Part shown: piece after piece, positions 1 to 7,815 of the stretch
Position numbering within the stretch: the first letter of the stretch is position 1
Layout: each line of letters starts with the position of its first letter
Source: Streptomyces brevispora
GTDB lineage: Bacteria; Actinomycetota; Actinomycetes; Streptomycetales; Streptomycetaceae
Assembly: GCF_007829885.1 (NCBI RefSeq)
Contig: NZ_VIWW01000001.1
Coordinates: 6,200,001 to 6,264,000 of the forward strand
DNA: 64,000 bases
Direction: 5' to 3'
The notes under the pieces: model-generated
What the model saw: the letters and a program-made list of their open reading frames with translations, nothing else
Database searches by the model: none
What the model was told of the DNA's origin: nothing
Program-made: the position numbers and the translations under genes

Positions 1-2
1 AC

Positions 3-2270
3 TTCGTCAACCCGGTCGTCGTGCGGGCCGACCTGGCCGGGCGGCCGACCTTCGCCGGGCTGCTCGGCCAGATCCAACCCAGGCTGCTGGAGGCCTACGA
101 GCACCGGCACGCGCCGTTCGACCGCCTGGTGGCGGAGCTCCGGCCGCAGCGGGACCTGGCGGTGCAGCCGCTGTTCCAGGTGCTGTTCACCTACCTGCGG
201 TCCGAGTCGTTCGACATGCTCGACGGGCTGACCGTCACCCCGATCGAGCCGGACGAGCGCAAGGCGATGTTCGACCTCACGCTCTTCGCCCACGAGAACG
301 AGGCGGGGGAGCTGGCCGTCGGGCTGGAGTACCAGACCGCGCTGTTCGAGCACGCGACCATGCAGCGCCTGGCCGGCTACCTGGTCACTCTGCTCGCCGG
401 GGTGGTCGCCACGCCGGACGTGCCGATCGATGACCTGCCCCTGATGTCGGCCGCGCAGCGGCACGAGGTACTCGAACTCTGGAACGGCCCGGTCACCCGG
501 TACGACGACGACATCTGCCTGCACCAGGTGGTCGAGCGGCAGGTCGCCGCCACACCGACCGCCGTCGCGGCGGTGTTCGGCGGCCGGGAACTGACCTACC
601 GTGAACTGGACGAGCAGGCCAATGCCCTCGCCCGGCAGCTGCGGGAGCTGGGCGTCGGCCCCGACGAGCGGGTCGGCATCGCGCTGCCCCGCTCACTCGA
701 CATGGTGGTCGCCAACCTGGCGGTGCTCAAGTCCGGTGGTGCCTGCGTCCCGATCGACCCGACCTATCCGGCCGCGCGCCAGCAGCTGATCGCGCAGGAC
801 GCGGCGCTGCGCCTGGTGATCCGGTCGGACGACGGTGCGGCCGGCCCGGACGGGGACGCGCCTGTACTGGTGTTCGGCCCGTCGGCAGGCGCCGCCACCG
901 GCCCGGCGAACCTGGCCGCCCCGGCCGACATCGCGTGGGTGCTCTACACGTCCGGGTCCACCGGCCGCCCCAAGGGCGTGGCCATGTCCCACCGGGCCCT
1001 GCTCAACCAGGTGCGGTGGCAGCAGCGCCAGGGCCCCGGCGGCCGCGGGCGAACCCTGCAGTGGGCGGCGCTCAGCTTCGACATCTTCTATCAGGAGATG
1101 CTGACCACGCTGGCGGCGGGCGAGACGCTGGTCCTGGTCGAGGAGGAGGTCCGGCACGACTTCGAGCGTCTGCTCGACGTCATCGAGACGCAGCGCATCG
1201 AGCGGGTCTTCATGCCGTTCGTGGCCCTGCAAGGCATGGCCGAACTGGCCGTGCGCCTCGGCCGGTTCCCGCAGTCACTGCGGGCGGTGCTCACGGCCGG
1301 CGAGCAACTGCAGGCCACCCCGGTGATCCGGGAGTTCTTCACCCGGCTGCCCGACTGCGCGCTGTTCAACCAGTACGGGCCGATCGAAGTGCACCTGGCC
1401 ACCTCGCACCGGCTCGGCGGCGACCCCGCGCAGTGGCCGGCGCTGCCACCGATCGGCCGGCCCTTCGACAACGCCCGGACGTACGTGCTCGACTCCGAGC
1501 TGCGGCCGGTGCCGCCCGGGGTGACCGGCGAACTGTTCGTCGGCGGCACCCCGCTGGCCCGCGGATACCTGGGCCGCCCGGAGCTGACGGCGGAACGGTT
1601 CCTGCCCGACCCGTTCGGCGACGGCGCCCGGATGTACCGCACCGGCGACCAGGTCCGCTGGAACGCCGACGGGCGGCTGGAGTTCGTCGGCCGGTTCGAC
1701 GACCAGGTGAAGATCCGCGGGTTCCGGGTGGAGGTCGCCGAGATCGAGACCGTCCTCATCGGCCACCCCCAGGTGCTGAAGTGCGCCGTCGCCGCCCACC
1801 GGTACGGCGTCGGCGACCGGCGCCTGGTCGCGTACGTCGTCCCGGACCCGCAGGCCCCGCCGGCCGCCGCCGAGCTGCGCGCCTTCCTCGCCCACCGGCT
1901 GCCCGACTACATGGTGCCGGCGGCCTATCTGACGGTGACGGAACTGCCGCGTACGCCGAGCGGGAAGCTCAGCCGGGCGCTGCTGCCACGGCCGGACGAC
2001 GAGGCGGAATGGGCCGGGGCGGCCGAGTACGAGCCACCGGGCACACCACTGGAGGAGCGCATCGCCGCGATCTGGACGGAGGTGCTGGCCGTGCCGCGCG
2101 TCGGCGTGCGGGACAACTTCTTCGAACTCGGTGGCCACTCGCTGCTGGCGGTCGCGGTCGTCAACAAGGTCGGGGACCTCGTCGGGCGCACGGTCGCTCT
2201 GCGTACCCTCTTCGAAGCGCCGACCGTGGCCGGCCTCGCCGCCCGCCTGAGCGAGGAGGACCCGAGATGA
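3..2270 (+). CDS. NRPS, C-terminal part: C (partial)-A-PCP
   Basis: The reading frame is open to the left edge, so the 5' end lies outside the window. It begins in the C-terminal lobe of a condensation domain, followed by a full adenylation domain (TSGSTGRPKG near residue 315, FNQYGPIE, YRTGD, catalytic Lys in PRTPSGKLSR) and a PCP (Ser in LGGHSLL near residue 713). There is no thioesterase, so the chain must pass to another protein. Read by eye, the specificity residues are D-I-Q-F-L-A-Q-L-A-K. The D-x-Q start and the LPFVALQ stretch recall proline-type A domains (from memory). A cyclic imino acid such as piperazate or a 4-alkylproline, both apparently made in this cluster, is therefore a reasonable guess but not established. 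The A5 motif reads YGPIE instead of YGPTE. Confidence 0.95.
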   Translation, partial: FVNPVVVRADLAGRPTFAGLLGQIQPRLLEAYEHRHAPFDRLVAELRPQRDLAVQPLFQVLFTYLRSESFDMLDGLTVTPIEPDERKAMFDLTLFAHENEAGELAVGLEYQTALFEHATMQRLAGYLVTLLAGVVATPDVPIDDLPLMSAAQRHEVLELWNGPVTRYDDDICLHQVVERQVAATPTAVAAVFGGRELTYRELDEQANALARQLRELGVGPDERVGIALPRSLDMVVANLAVLKSGGACVPIDPTYPAARQQLIAQDAALRLVIRSDDGAAGPDGDAPVLVFGPSAGAATGPANLAAPADIAWVLYTSGSTGRPKGVAMSHRALLNQVRWQQRQGPGGRGRTLQWAALSFDIFYQEMLTTLAAGETLVLVEEEVRHDFERLLDVIETQRIERVFMPFVALQGMAELAVRLGRFPQSLRAVLTAGEQLQATPVIREFFTRLPDCALFNQYGPIEVHLATSHRLGGDPAQWPALPPIGRPFDNARTYVLDSELRPVPPGVTGELFVGGTPLARGYLGRPELTAERFLPDPFGDGARMYRTGDQVRWNADGRLEFVGRFDDQVKIRGFRVEVAEIETVLIGHPQVLKCAVAAHRYGVGDRRLVAYVVPDPQAPPAAAELRAFLAHRLPDYMVPAAYLTVTELPRTPSGKLSRALLPRPDDEAEWAGAAEYEPPGTPLEERIAAIWTEVLAVPRVGVRDNFFELGGHSLLAVAVVNKVGDLVGRTVALRTLFEAPTVAGLAARLSEEDPR

Positions 2271-2455
2271 GCGGGTAGCGGCGGCGGACCTCTCCGTTCT
2301 GCCGGGCCGGCCCGGCCCGGTGGTTCCGGCCGGGCGCGTTCGACGTGGCGGACCGGCCGACGACGCCGACCCGATCCGGCCGGGAGATCGGGCACCCCGG
2401 TCTGCGCGCACCCGGACCGGATCAGGCTGCCACCTGGAAGCACGCGAGCCTCGGC

Positions 2456-2477
2456 GCAGCACAGCACAGCACAGCAC
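2456..2477. repeat. Short tandem repeat, about four copies of a pentamer
   Basis: The unit acagc is repeated about four times in a row (the first copy reads gcagc). It lies in non-coding DNA between convergent genes. It may vary in copy number between strains; no function is implied. Confidence 0.7.
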
Positions 2478-2560
2478 TGCCCTGCCTGCGGCGGCGGTGG
2501 CCGACGGGCTGCGCCGGCGGCGTCGAACGGCACACGGGCCCGCCGAATGCCGGGCACGAG

Positions 2561-2594
2561 GACGGGCCGGTGTCCTGGTGGACACCGGCCCGTC
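2561..2594. terminator. Bidirectional hairpin terminator
   Basis: A perfect inverted repeat with 15-bp arms (2561-2575 and 2580-2594) and a 4-nt loop. It lies 17 bp beyond the end of the regulator gene and downstream of the NRPS gene, the expected place for a shared terminator of convergent transcripts. There is no clear T-tract, as is common in actinobacteria. Confidence 0.75.
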
Positions 2595-2611
2595 GCAGTC
2601 CTTCCGCGTTC

Positions 2612-3652
2612 TCAGCCGGACAGTTCGCCGACCGCGGTGTTGCCGTACTCGTCCTCGAGCCCCATCGCGAGCTGGATCCAGGCCGCCGCGCACGATCTCG
2701 CCAGCGACGTGAGATTGAGCCGGGAGTGCGGCGGGATGTGGCTCAGCGTCAGCGGGATCTCGTCGGGCACCAGCACCCGCGGGCCCAGCCAGCGCAGCAG
2801 CACCCGACCGGACTCGGTGTAACGCAACGAGGGATCCCGCTGGATGCTGTCCAGCAGCGACCGCAGTTCCTGGGAGGGGTCGGCCTCGGGCAGCTTCACC
2901 GTCATCTGCCGGTCCACGTCGCGGTCGCCGCGTTCCGGCCGGGTCCGCCGGTCCAGCACCGGGTCCTCACCGGCCCGCAGGCGCGCCCGGACGCTGCGCG
3001 CGGTCTCCACCGAGATGCCGGCCTCCTGAGCGATCCGGCGCAGCGTCGCCTCCGGGTGCACGGCGATCAGCTCGGCCGCGGCTTGTCGGCCGGCGGCCCC
3101 GTTGATCGGCCGTACCCGGCCGTCACGGCCGATGCGTGCCTCGACCGGCGGGCTGTCGATCCCGCGGCGCAGCGAACCGACGGTCTTCGCGGCGAGCCCG
3201 GAGGTGAAGGCGATCGCCCGGTCGGACAGCTGCGGGTGACTCCGGATGATCCGGACCGCGGCGGCGCGCCGATCGGCGAGCGTCAACGGCATGCCGTGCG
3301 ACACGTTGAGCCGGACCGCGACCAGGAACGCCTCGTGGTCGTCACCGTCGAACAGCTGCGCGCGGATCTCCTGCTCGCCGCGCAGCCGGGCGGCGGTGAG
3401 CCGGTGCATGCCGTCGATGACGCGCATGGTCTCGCGGTGCACCACGATCGGTGGCAGGTCCGCCTCGATCTCGGCCATCGATCTCGCGTATGCCAGGTCA
3501 ACGCCAGCGGATCGCGGCGAGTCGGCATCGCGAATGGCGGAGAGTGGCAGTTGCACGACGACGTCGTCCCGGTCGGAGGGCGACTGCGTGCACGGCTGCA
3601 CACCCGTGGAGGTCCCGGCTTCAAGTGTGGATCTAGAGGTGTTGACCGGCAC
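2612..3652 (-). CDS. StrR-family pathway-specific regulator (ParB-like fold with HTH)
   Basis: The protein (346 aa from GTG 3652) carries the ParB/sulfiredoxin-like motif of the StrR family, seen as LPPIVVHRETMRVIDGMHR and then LNVSHGMPLTLADRRAAAVR, followed by a helix-turn-helix (ALT/SGLAAKTVGSLRR type). StrR, Bbr and Tei15* are known activators of antibiotic clusters, so this is most likely the cluster activator. The frame is open to 3766, but GTG 3652 has a GGAG 8 nt upstream and removes an unconserved N-terminus. It is transcribed behind the aat-like gene with a 114-bp gap that contains an inverted repeat (3687-3713), a possible autoregulatory site. Confidence 0.85.
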   Translation of the reverse strand: MPVNTSRSTLEAGTSTGVQPCTQSPSDRDDVVVQLPLSAIRDADSPRSAGVDLAYARSMAEIEADLPPIVVHRETMRVIDGMHRLTAARLRGEQEIRAQLFDGDDHEAFLVAVRLNVSHGMPLTLADRRAAAVRIIRSHPQLSDRAIAFTSGLAAKTVGSLRRGIDSPPVEARIGRDGRVRPINGAAGRQAAAELIAVHPEATLRRIAQEAGISVETARSVRARLRAGEDPVLDRRTRPERGDRDVDRQMTVKLPEADPSQELRSLLDSIQRDPSLRYTESGRVLLRWLGPRVLVPDEIPLTLSHIPPHSRLNLTSLARSCAAAWIQLAMGLEDEYGNTAVGELSG

Positions 3653-3686
3653 TGGAACAGCTCCGTTTCTTGTCACGGCCCTGATG

Positions 3687-3713
3687 GTCGAACGAAGACA
3701 CACGGTCTTCGAC
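3687..3713. promoter_or_regulatory. Inverted repeat upstream of the StrR-type regulator gene
   Basis: GTCGAA (3687-3692) and TTCGAC (3708-3713) form 6-bp arms 15 bp apart, with a nested GAAGAC/GTCTTC pair between them. As I recall, StrR-family operators are inverted repeats of GTTCGA type separated by about 11 bp, so the half-sites resemble that family but the spacing differs. An autoregulatory operator is plausible, not shown. Confidence 0.4.
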
Positions 3714-3766
3714 AATCCTGACCATGTGGCCGGACGCGCGGGACTCACCTGTTTATGGGGCAACAC

Positions 3767-4519
3767 CTAGCCCGGCGTGCGGAGGAACCCCAGGCGCCGT
3801 GCCGGCTCCACCCCGCCGGCCAGCGGTATCGGATCGCTGCCGCGGGCCAGAGTCGCCAGGAACTCGTGGCGCGGCAGCGGCCCGGCGCCGAGCCGCCGGC
3901 TCCGATCGCTGTCCCACTCGACGTCCAGCAGCGTCACGCCGGCGCCGGCCAGCCGGTGCTCCATGTCGAGCAGCGCCACCTTCGACGCGTTGCTGCGCCG
4001 GTGGAAGCAGGTGTCCAGAACGAACACCTCCCCGGCGCCGATGCCGATGGCACCGCCCACCAGCTCGTCGTCCTCCCACACCTCGACACTGTGCGCCCAG
4101 CCCAGCTCGTTGAGCACCATCATGCCCTCGCACAGCTCGGTGGTCAGCCACTCGGGGACGCGGTCCCGGCGGCACTCGGCGAGCACCCGGGCGAAGTCCT
4201 GGTTCGCGGTGGTGGTCCAGGTCAGCCGGTTGCGCAACAACTTCATCAGGCTGCGCGCCTTGGCCAACCCGCCGTACGGGATGACCGGCCGGGGATCCGG
4301 GGACCACCAGACCAGCGCGTACGGGTCGGGCAGCGGCGAGTCGAGCACCACGGTCGCCCCGGATGCCACCGAATCCTCGTACAGGGCGTGATTCACCTCG
4401 ATGTCAGCCGCCGTCGCGGCCGGCATCGGGTACGTGCCGTGCCGGTAGCCGCCGAGAATCGTGGCCGGGTCGAGCCGCCCACCGATCGCGACCGGCGCGT
4501 CGGCCGGGGCACTATCCAT
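3767..4519 (-). CDS. Leucyl/phenylalanyl-tRNA-protein transferase (Aat) homologue in the cluster
   Basis: The 250-aa protein has the Aat signature throughout: YRHGTYPMP, WWSPDPRPVIP, AHSVEVWEDDELVGG, NASKVALL and a late LGAGPLPRHEFLATL. Aat enzymes transfer Leu, Phe or Met from aminoacyl-tRNA to an N-terminal amine. Two sites that are strongly conserved in housekeeping Aat differ: the GESMFS block reads LDTCFH, and the DCQ block reads DVE, so residues near the catalytic Asp and Gln are changed (numbering from memory: E156 and Q188 of E. coli Aat). With its position beside an NRPS, this suggests a biosynthetic enzyme adding an amino acid from tRNA to a pathway intermediate. ATG 4519 was chosen over GTG 4558 because of the GGA-rich stretch upstream. 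It is divergent from the thioesterase gene. Confidence 0.85.
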   Translation of the reverse strand: MDSAPADAPVAIGGRLDPATILGGYRHGTYPMPAATAADIEVNHALYEDSVASGATVVLDSPLPDPYALVWWSPDPRPVIPYGGLAKARSLMKLLRNRLTWTTTANQDFARVLAECRRDRVPEWLTTELCEGMMVLNELGWAHSVEVWEDDELVGGAIGIGAGEVFVLDTCFHRRSNASKVALLDMEHRLAGAGVTLLDVEWDSDRSRRLGAGPLPRHEFLATLARGSDPIPLAGGVEPARRLGFLRTPG

Positions 4520-4602
4520 CGCAAGTCCGTCCCAGACACATCCCTCGCAAAGAATCACAAGCCGATTCTGGCTTCAGACCCGCGACTGACGGGAGTCCCT
4601 CG

Positions 4603-5394
4603 ATGACCGCACCCTCGACATCGGACACCACCGGCGCATCGACGCGCTGGCTGCGCCGGCCCCGGCCACGCCAGGACCCGTCGGCGCGCCTGGTGTGCCT
4701 GCCGCACGCCGGCGGCACGGCCAGCGCCTACAGCCCGTGGATCGCCCGGCTGCCGGCCAGGATCGAGCTGATCGGCGTGCAGTACCCGGGCCGCCAGGAC
4801 CGGCTGGCCGAGCCGTTGATGTCGTCGGTCACGCAGATCGCCGACGCGGTGGCCCCGGCCTTGGCGCCGTACGCCGACCGGCCCCTGTTCCTGTTCGGGC
4901 ACAGCATGGGCAGCCTCGTCGCCTACGAGGTCGCGGTCCGCATGGAGGCCGGTCAGGGGCCGGATCCGGCCGGTCTGTTCGTCTCCGGCCAGTTCGCCCC
5001 GCAGCGGTCCGCGCCACCGAAGGAGGCGCTCGACAACGCCACCGTCGAGGCCGAGGCCCGGCAGTCCGGCTGGACCGATCCGGCGGTGTTCGAACACCCG
5101 GAACTGCGCGAACTGGTGCTGCCGGCGCTGCTGGCCGACGTCCGGGCGTCCCTCACCTACCACCGCGACGAACCGGTGCGGCTGAGGTGCCCGATCGCCG
5201 CCTACGGGGGCCAGGGCGACTCCGGCGACGTGTCGGGTGACCTGGCCGCCTGGGGTGAGCTGACCTCCGGCAGCGCCGTGTGGCGGGCGTTCGACGGCGA
5301 TCACTTCTACCTCCGGGCTCGGGAGGCCGACCTGGTTGCCGACATCGTTTCCCGGATGTCTGACTGGGGAGAGCCGCCGGTTGGACATCACTGA
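4603..5394 (+). CDS. Type II thioesterase
   Basis: The 263-aa alpha/beta hydrolase has the type II NRPS thioesterase features: LVCLPHAGG near the N-terminus, the nucleophile motif GHSMGS, and a late DGDHFYL His. Such enzymes remove wrong or stalled acyl groups from carrier proteins. ATG 4603 is preceded by GGGAG at 6 nt spacing. It starts an apparent operon with the desaturase-like and ATP-grasp genes. Confidence 0.93.
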   Translation: MTAPSTSDTTGASTRWLRRPRPRQDPSARLVCLPHAGGTASAYSPWIARLPARIELIGVQYPGRQDRLAEPLMSSVTQIADAVAPALAPYADRPLFLFGHSMGSLVAYEVAVRMEAGQGPDPAGLFVSGQFAPQRSAPPKEALDNATVEAEARQSGWTDPAVFEHPELRELVLPALLADVRASLTYHRDEPVRLRCPIAAYGGQGDSGDVSGDLAAWGELTSGSAVWRAFDGDHFYLRAREADLVADIVSRMSDWGEPPVGHH

Positions 5395-5409
5395 GTGGGG
5401 AGAGGGACC

Positions 5410-6420
5410 GTGGCCGATTCCGATCTAGTCAAGCGCTACCGCTTCGCGCCGGACATCATGGTCATGGTCCGGGCCGCGTCGCGGCCGGACAACTGGCACG
5501 GTCCGCTCGAAGCCGTCACACACTGGACCTGGATCGCGTTCTGGTGCGCGGCCTCGGTGCTGTCGTGGCAGCACACACCGTGGTGGCTCGCGCTGCCGGT
5601 GTACCTCGTGGCGGTGTTCTTCATCGGCGGCAGACAGCGTGGAATCGCCGGGATGCTGCACATGGCGACACACCGGGTGTTCATGGCCAACCACCGGGCC
5701 GGCGGCGTGATCGGGGTGGTCCTCGGCGGATATCCCGTGCTGCAGAGCTACACCGGTTACCGGAACTCGCACCTCGGTGAGCACCACGGCCGGCTGGGCG
5801 ACCCGGACCGCGACCCGGACTACCGGCAGTACCGGGACAACGCGCTGTGCGGGGAGAACCTGAGCCGCAAGGGGCTGCGCCGGTACCTGCGCACGGTGGT
5901 GACGCCGAAGGCGACCGCCTCGTACGTGCTCTACCTGCTGCGGCACCGCATCTTGGCGGCCGGGGAACGGCCGGCCGAGCGGGCGTTGCGGGTGGCCCTG
6001 CTGGCGGGGGTGCTCATCTGGGCAGTCCTGGGCGGCTGGTGGCTGTGGCTCGTGCTGCTCTGGTTCGTGCCGCTGGTCACCACACAGGTGTGGATCGGTG
6101 CGGTGGCCGAGTTGATGGAGCACTTCCCGCTGATCGAGACCGCGCCCCGGGTGGACATCTACATGTCCTGGAACCGGGTCTACGGATGGGGTACCCGGTT
6201 CCTGTTGGGGGAGACCGACGGCGAGGGCTTCCACCTGGTCCACCACCTGTTCCCGCGGACGCCGATGTGGCGGCTGCGCGCGGTCGACGCGATCCTGAGC
6301 CGCGACCCGGTGTACGCGGCGCTGCCGCGGCTGGGCGGCGTCCTGGGCGGCCTGGGGCAGATCTACCGTGCACTGCCCGCGCAACGCGAGCACGACGACG
6401 CCGCACGGGTCGGCGCATGA
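5410..6420 (+). CDS. Membrane di-iron fatty acid desaturase/hydroxylase-like enzyme
   Basis: The 336-aa protein has several hydrophobic segments and three histidine boxes of the membrane desaturase family: HMATH, HLGEHH and HLVHH. These bind a di-iron centre that performs O2-dependent desaturation or hydroxylation. In this cluster the substrate may be an amino acid or acyl group on a carrier protein rather than a lipid; that is inference. GTG 5410 follows a strong purine-rich RBS (GGGGAGAGGG); the ORF itself opens at 5395. The stop overlaps the next gene's start (ATGA). Confidence 0.8.
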   Translation: MADSDLVKRYRFAPDIMVMVRAASRPDNWHGPLEAVTHWTWIAFWCAASVLSWQHTPWWLALPVYLVAVFFIGGRQRGIAGMLHMATHRVFMANHRAGGVIGVVLGGYPVLQSYTGYRNSHLGEHHGRLGDPDRDPDYRQYRDNALCGENLSRKGLRRYLRTVVTPKATASYVLYLLRHRILAAGERPAERALRVALLAGVLIWAVLGGWWLWLVLLWFVPLVTTQVWIGAVAELMEHFPLIETAPRVDIYMSWNRVYGWGTRFLLGETDGEGFHLVHHLFPRTPMWRLRAVDAILSRDPVYAALPRLGGVLGGLGQIYRALPAQREHDDAARVGA

Positions 6421-7649
6421 ACGAGACCGTAGTGGTGGTCTACACGTCCGGCGCCGCCAGCCCGCTCGAACTGGCCGCCGACGCCGAGGGCTACGACCTC
6501 CTGTTCGCGGTGCCCGTCGATGAGCTGACGGACGGACTGGCCGACCTGCTCGCGGTCATCGGTGAGGTCGTGGACGTGACCGACGAGGTGGCCGGCGCCG
6601 CGGTGCTGGAGGCTCGCCGCCCGGCCGGCATCGTGGCCTTCTCCGACCGTGATCTACCGCTCACGCAGCGGCTGGCGTCCCGGCTCGGCCTGCGGTACCA
6701 CTCGGCGAGCGCGGTGCTCGCCGCCACCGACAAGCACGTCCAGCGGCAGCGGCTGCGTGAGGGCGGGCTTCGAGTGCCGCGGTTCCGGCTGCTGACGGGG
6801 CCCGGCCAGGCGGTGGAGGCGCTCGCCGCGGTGGGCGCGCCCGCGGTGCTCAAGCCGGTCCGGGGGGCGGCCAGCCGGCAGACGTATCGCCTGGACACCC
6901 CGCAGGACGCGGTGCGTTACGCCGCCGACGCGTTCGCCTCGGGCGACGCCGACCAGTTCGTGGTCGAGGAGATGCTGGTCGGCTGCCCGTCGGTGGCCGG
7001 CCCCGGCGTTGGTGACTATGTGTCGGTCGAGATCCTGTTGTGGCGCGGCACGGTCGCGTGCCAGGTGCTCAACTCACGGCTGCCGTTGCTGGAACCGTTC
7101 CGGGAGCAGGGCTTCTTCGTGCCCGGTCTGCTGCCCGCGTCGGTCGAGGCGGAGGTCCACCGGATCGCCGCGGCGGCCTGCCACGCTCTCGGCCTGCTGG
7201 ACGGCTGGGTGGACGTCGAGCTGAAGCTGACCGCCGACGGGCCCGTGGTGATCGAGGTGAACGCCCGCCTCGGCGGCTACGTGGCCGTCCTGCTGCACCG
7301 GTCGTTCGGCGTGGAGGCGGTCCGGCTGGCGTTCGGCGTCGCCGTCGGCCGCCGGCCCGAGGTGTCGCTGGGGGAGCCTGCCGCGGCCGCCTTCTGCTAC
7401 CAGATCCTGCCGCCGGTCGGTGACTGGCGGCTGGCCTCCTGGGGCAACGTGGAACACCTCACCGAGCGCCCCGACGTCCTTTCGGTCGTCCTGACCGCGG
7501 AGCCCGGTGACCGGGTCGACTGGCGGCTGGGCAGCCAGGGCACGCTCGGCGTGGTGGAGGGCCTGGCCGAGCGGCCCGAAGCGGTGCTCACCGCGGTGCG
7601 CGCCATCGAGCGGACCATCGCCGACCAGGTGGTCTTCAGCCGCGCGTGA
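6417..7649 (+). CDS. ATP-grasp carboxylate-amine ligase
   Basis: The 410-aa protein has an ATP-grasp layout: an N-terminal Rossmann-like part, then ATDKHVQRQRLREGG, the Lys of VLKPVRGAASRQ, VVEEML, and the metal-binding VIEVNARLGGY near the C-terminus. The family forms amide bonds through acyl phosphates and is common in clusters that add amino acids outside the NRPS line. It overlaps the desaturase-like gene by 4 nt (ATGA), so the two are translationally coupled. Its last 14 nt overlap the end of the small minus-strand gene at 7636. The substrate cannot be read from the sequence. Confidence 0.88.
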   Translation: MNETVVVVYTSGAASPLELAADAEGYDLLFAVPVDELTDGLADLLAVIGEVVDVTDEVAGAAVLEARRPAGIVAFSDRDLPLTQRLASRLGLRYHSASAVLAATDKHVQRQRLREGGLRVPRFRLLTGPGQAVEALAAVGAPAVLKPVRGAASRQTYRLDTPQDAVRYAADAFASGDADQFVVEEMLVGCPSVAGPGVGDYVSVEILLWRGTVACQVLNSRLPLLEPFREQGFFVPGLLPASVEAEVHRIAAAACHALGLLDGWVDVELKLTADGPVVIEVNARLGGYVAVLLHRSFGVEAVRLAFGVAVGRRPEVSLGEPAAAAFCYQILPPVGDWRLASWGNVEHLTERPDVLSVVLTAEPGDRVDWRLGSQGTLGVVEGLAERPEAVLTAVRAIERTIADQVVFSRA

Positions 7650-7779
7650 CCTCTCTGTGCCAGTAGCTCTGCCGGCGCCGGGACCTCGACCGGCGCATCG
7701 GATCGCGCAGGACCCGCAGCACCAGGCCCGTCGGGATCACGAGCAGGACGTACGCGACAGTGAGCAGGGCATTGCGCAT
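7636..7779 (-). CDS. Small membrane-type protein (47 aa) downstream of the carbamoyltransferase
   Basis: A 47-codon ORF begins at ATG 7779 with AAGGGG 6 nt upstream. It encodes a hydrophobic N-terminus (about residues 4-23, one membrane helix) followed by a basic tail and a QSYW motif. From memory, small proteins with such a helix and a DP-x-R...SYW tail (DUF5989/SxtJ-like) often follow NodU/CmcH-type carbamoyltransferase genes, and this one begins 36 bp after that gene. The 3' end overlaps the ATP-grasp gene by 14 nt, tail to tail. The role is unknown. Confidence 0.6.
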   Translation of the reverse strand: MRNALLTVAYVLLVIPTGLVLRVLRDPMRRSRSRRRQSYWHREVTRG

Positions 7780-7815
7780 CAGGAACCCCTTCGTTACGGG
7801 ACGGACGGCGGCCGG

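Larger units (their letters stand above)
2271..2611. other. Intergenic region between convergent genes
   Basis: About 340 bp separate the NRPS stop from the end of the regulator gene on the other strand. I see no coding signal. The stretch holds a short tandem pentamer (2456-2477) and a strong hairpin (2561-2594), each listed separately. Confidence 0.6.

Noticed and set aside
935..2278. Long plus-strand ORF (447 aa) in another frame over the first NRPS gene
   Set aside because: It is Arg/Pro/Gly-rich with no motif and lies wholly over conserved A and PCP domains; a GC-driven shadow.
2456..2477. Pentamer repeat as a possible CRISPR or regulatory array
   Set aside because: Units are 5 bp with no spacers; it is a simple tandem repeat.
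2345..3721. 458-aa plus-strand ORF opposite the StrR-type gene
   Set aside because: The minus strand carries clear StrR-family motifs; the plus frame has no recognisable family.
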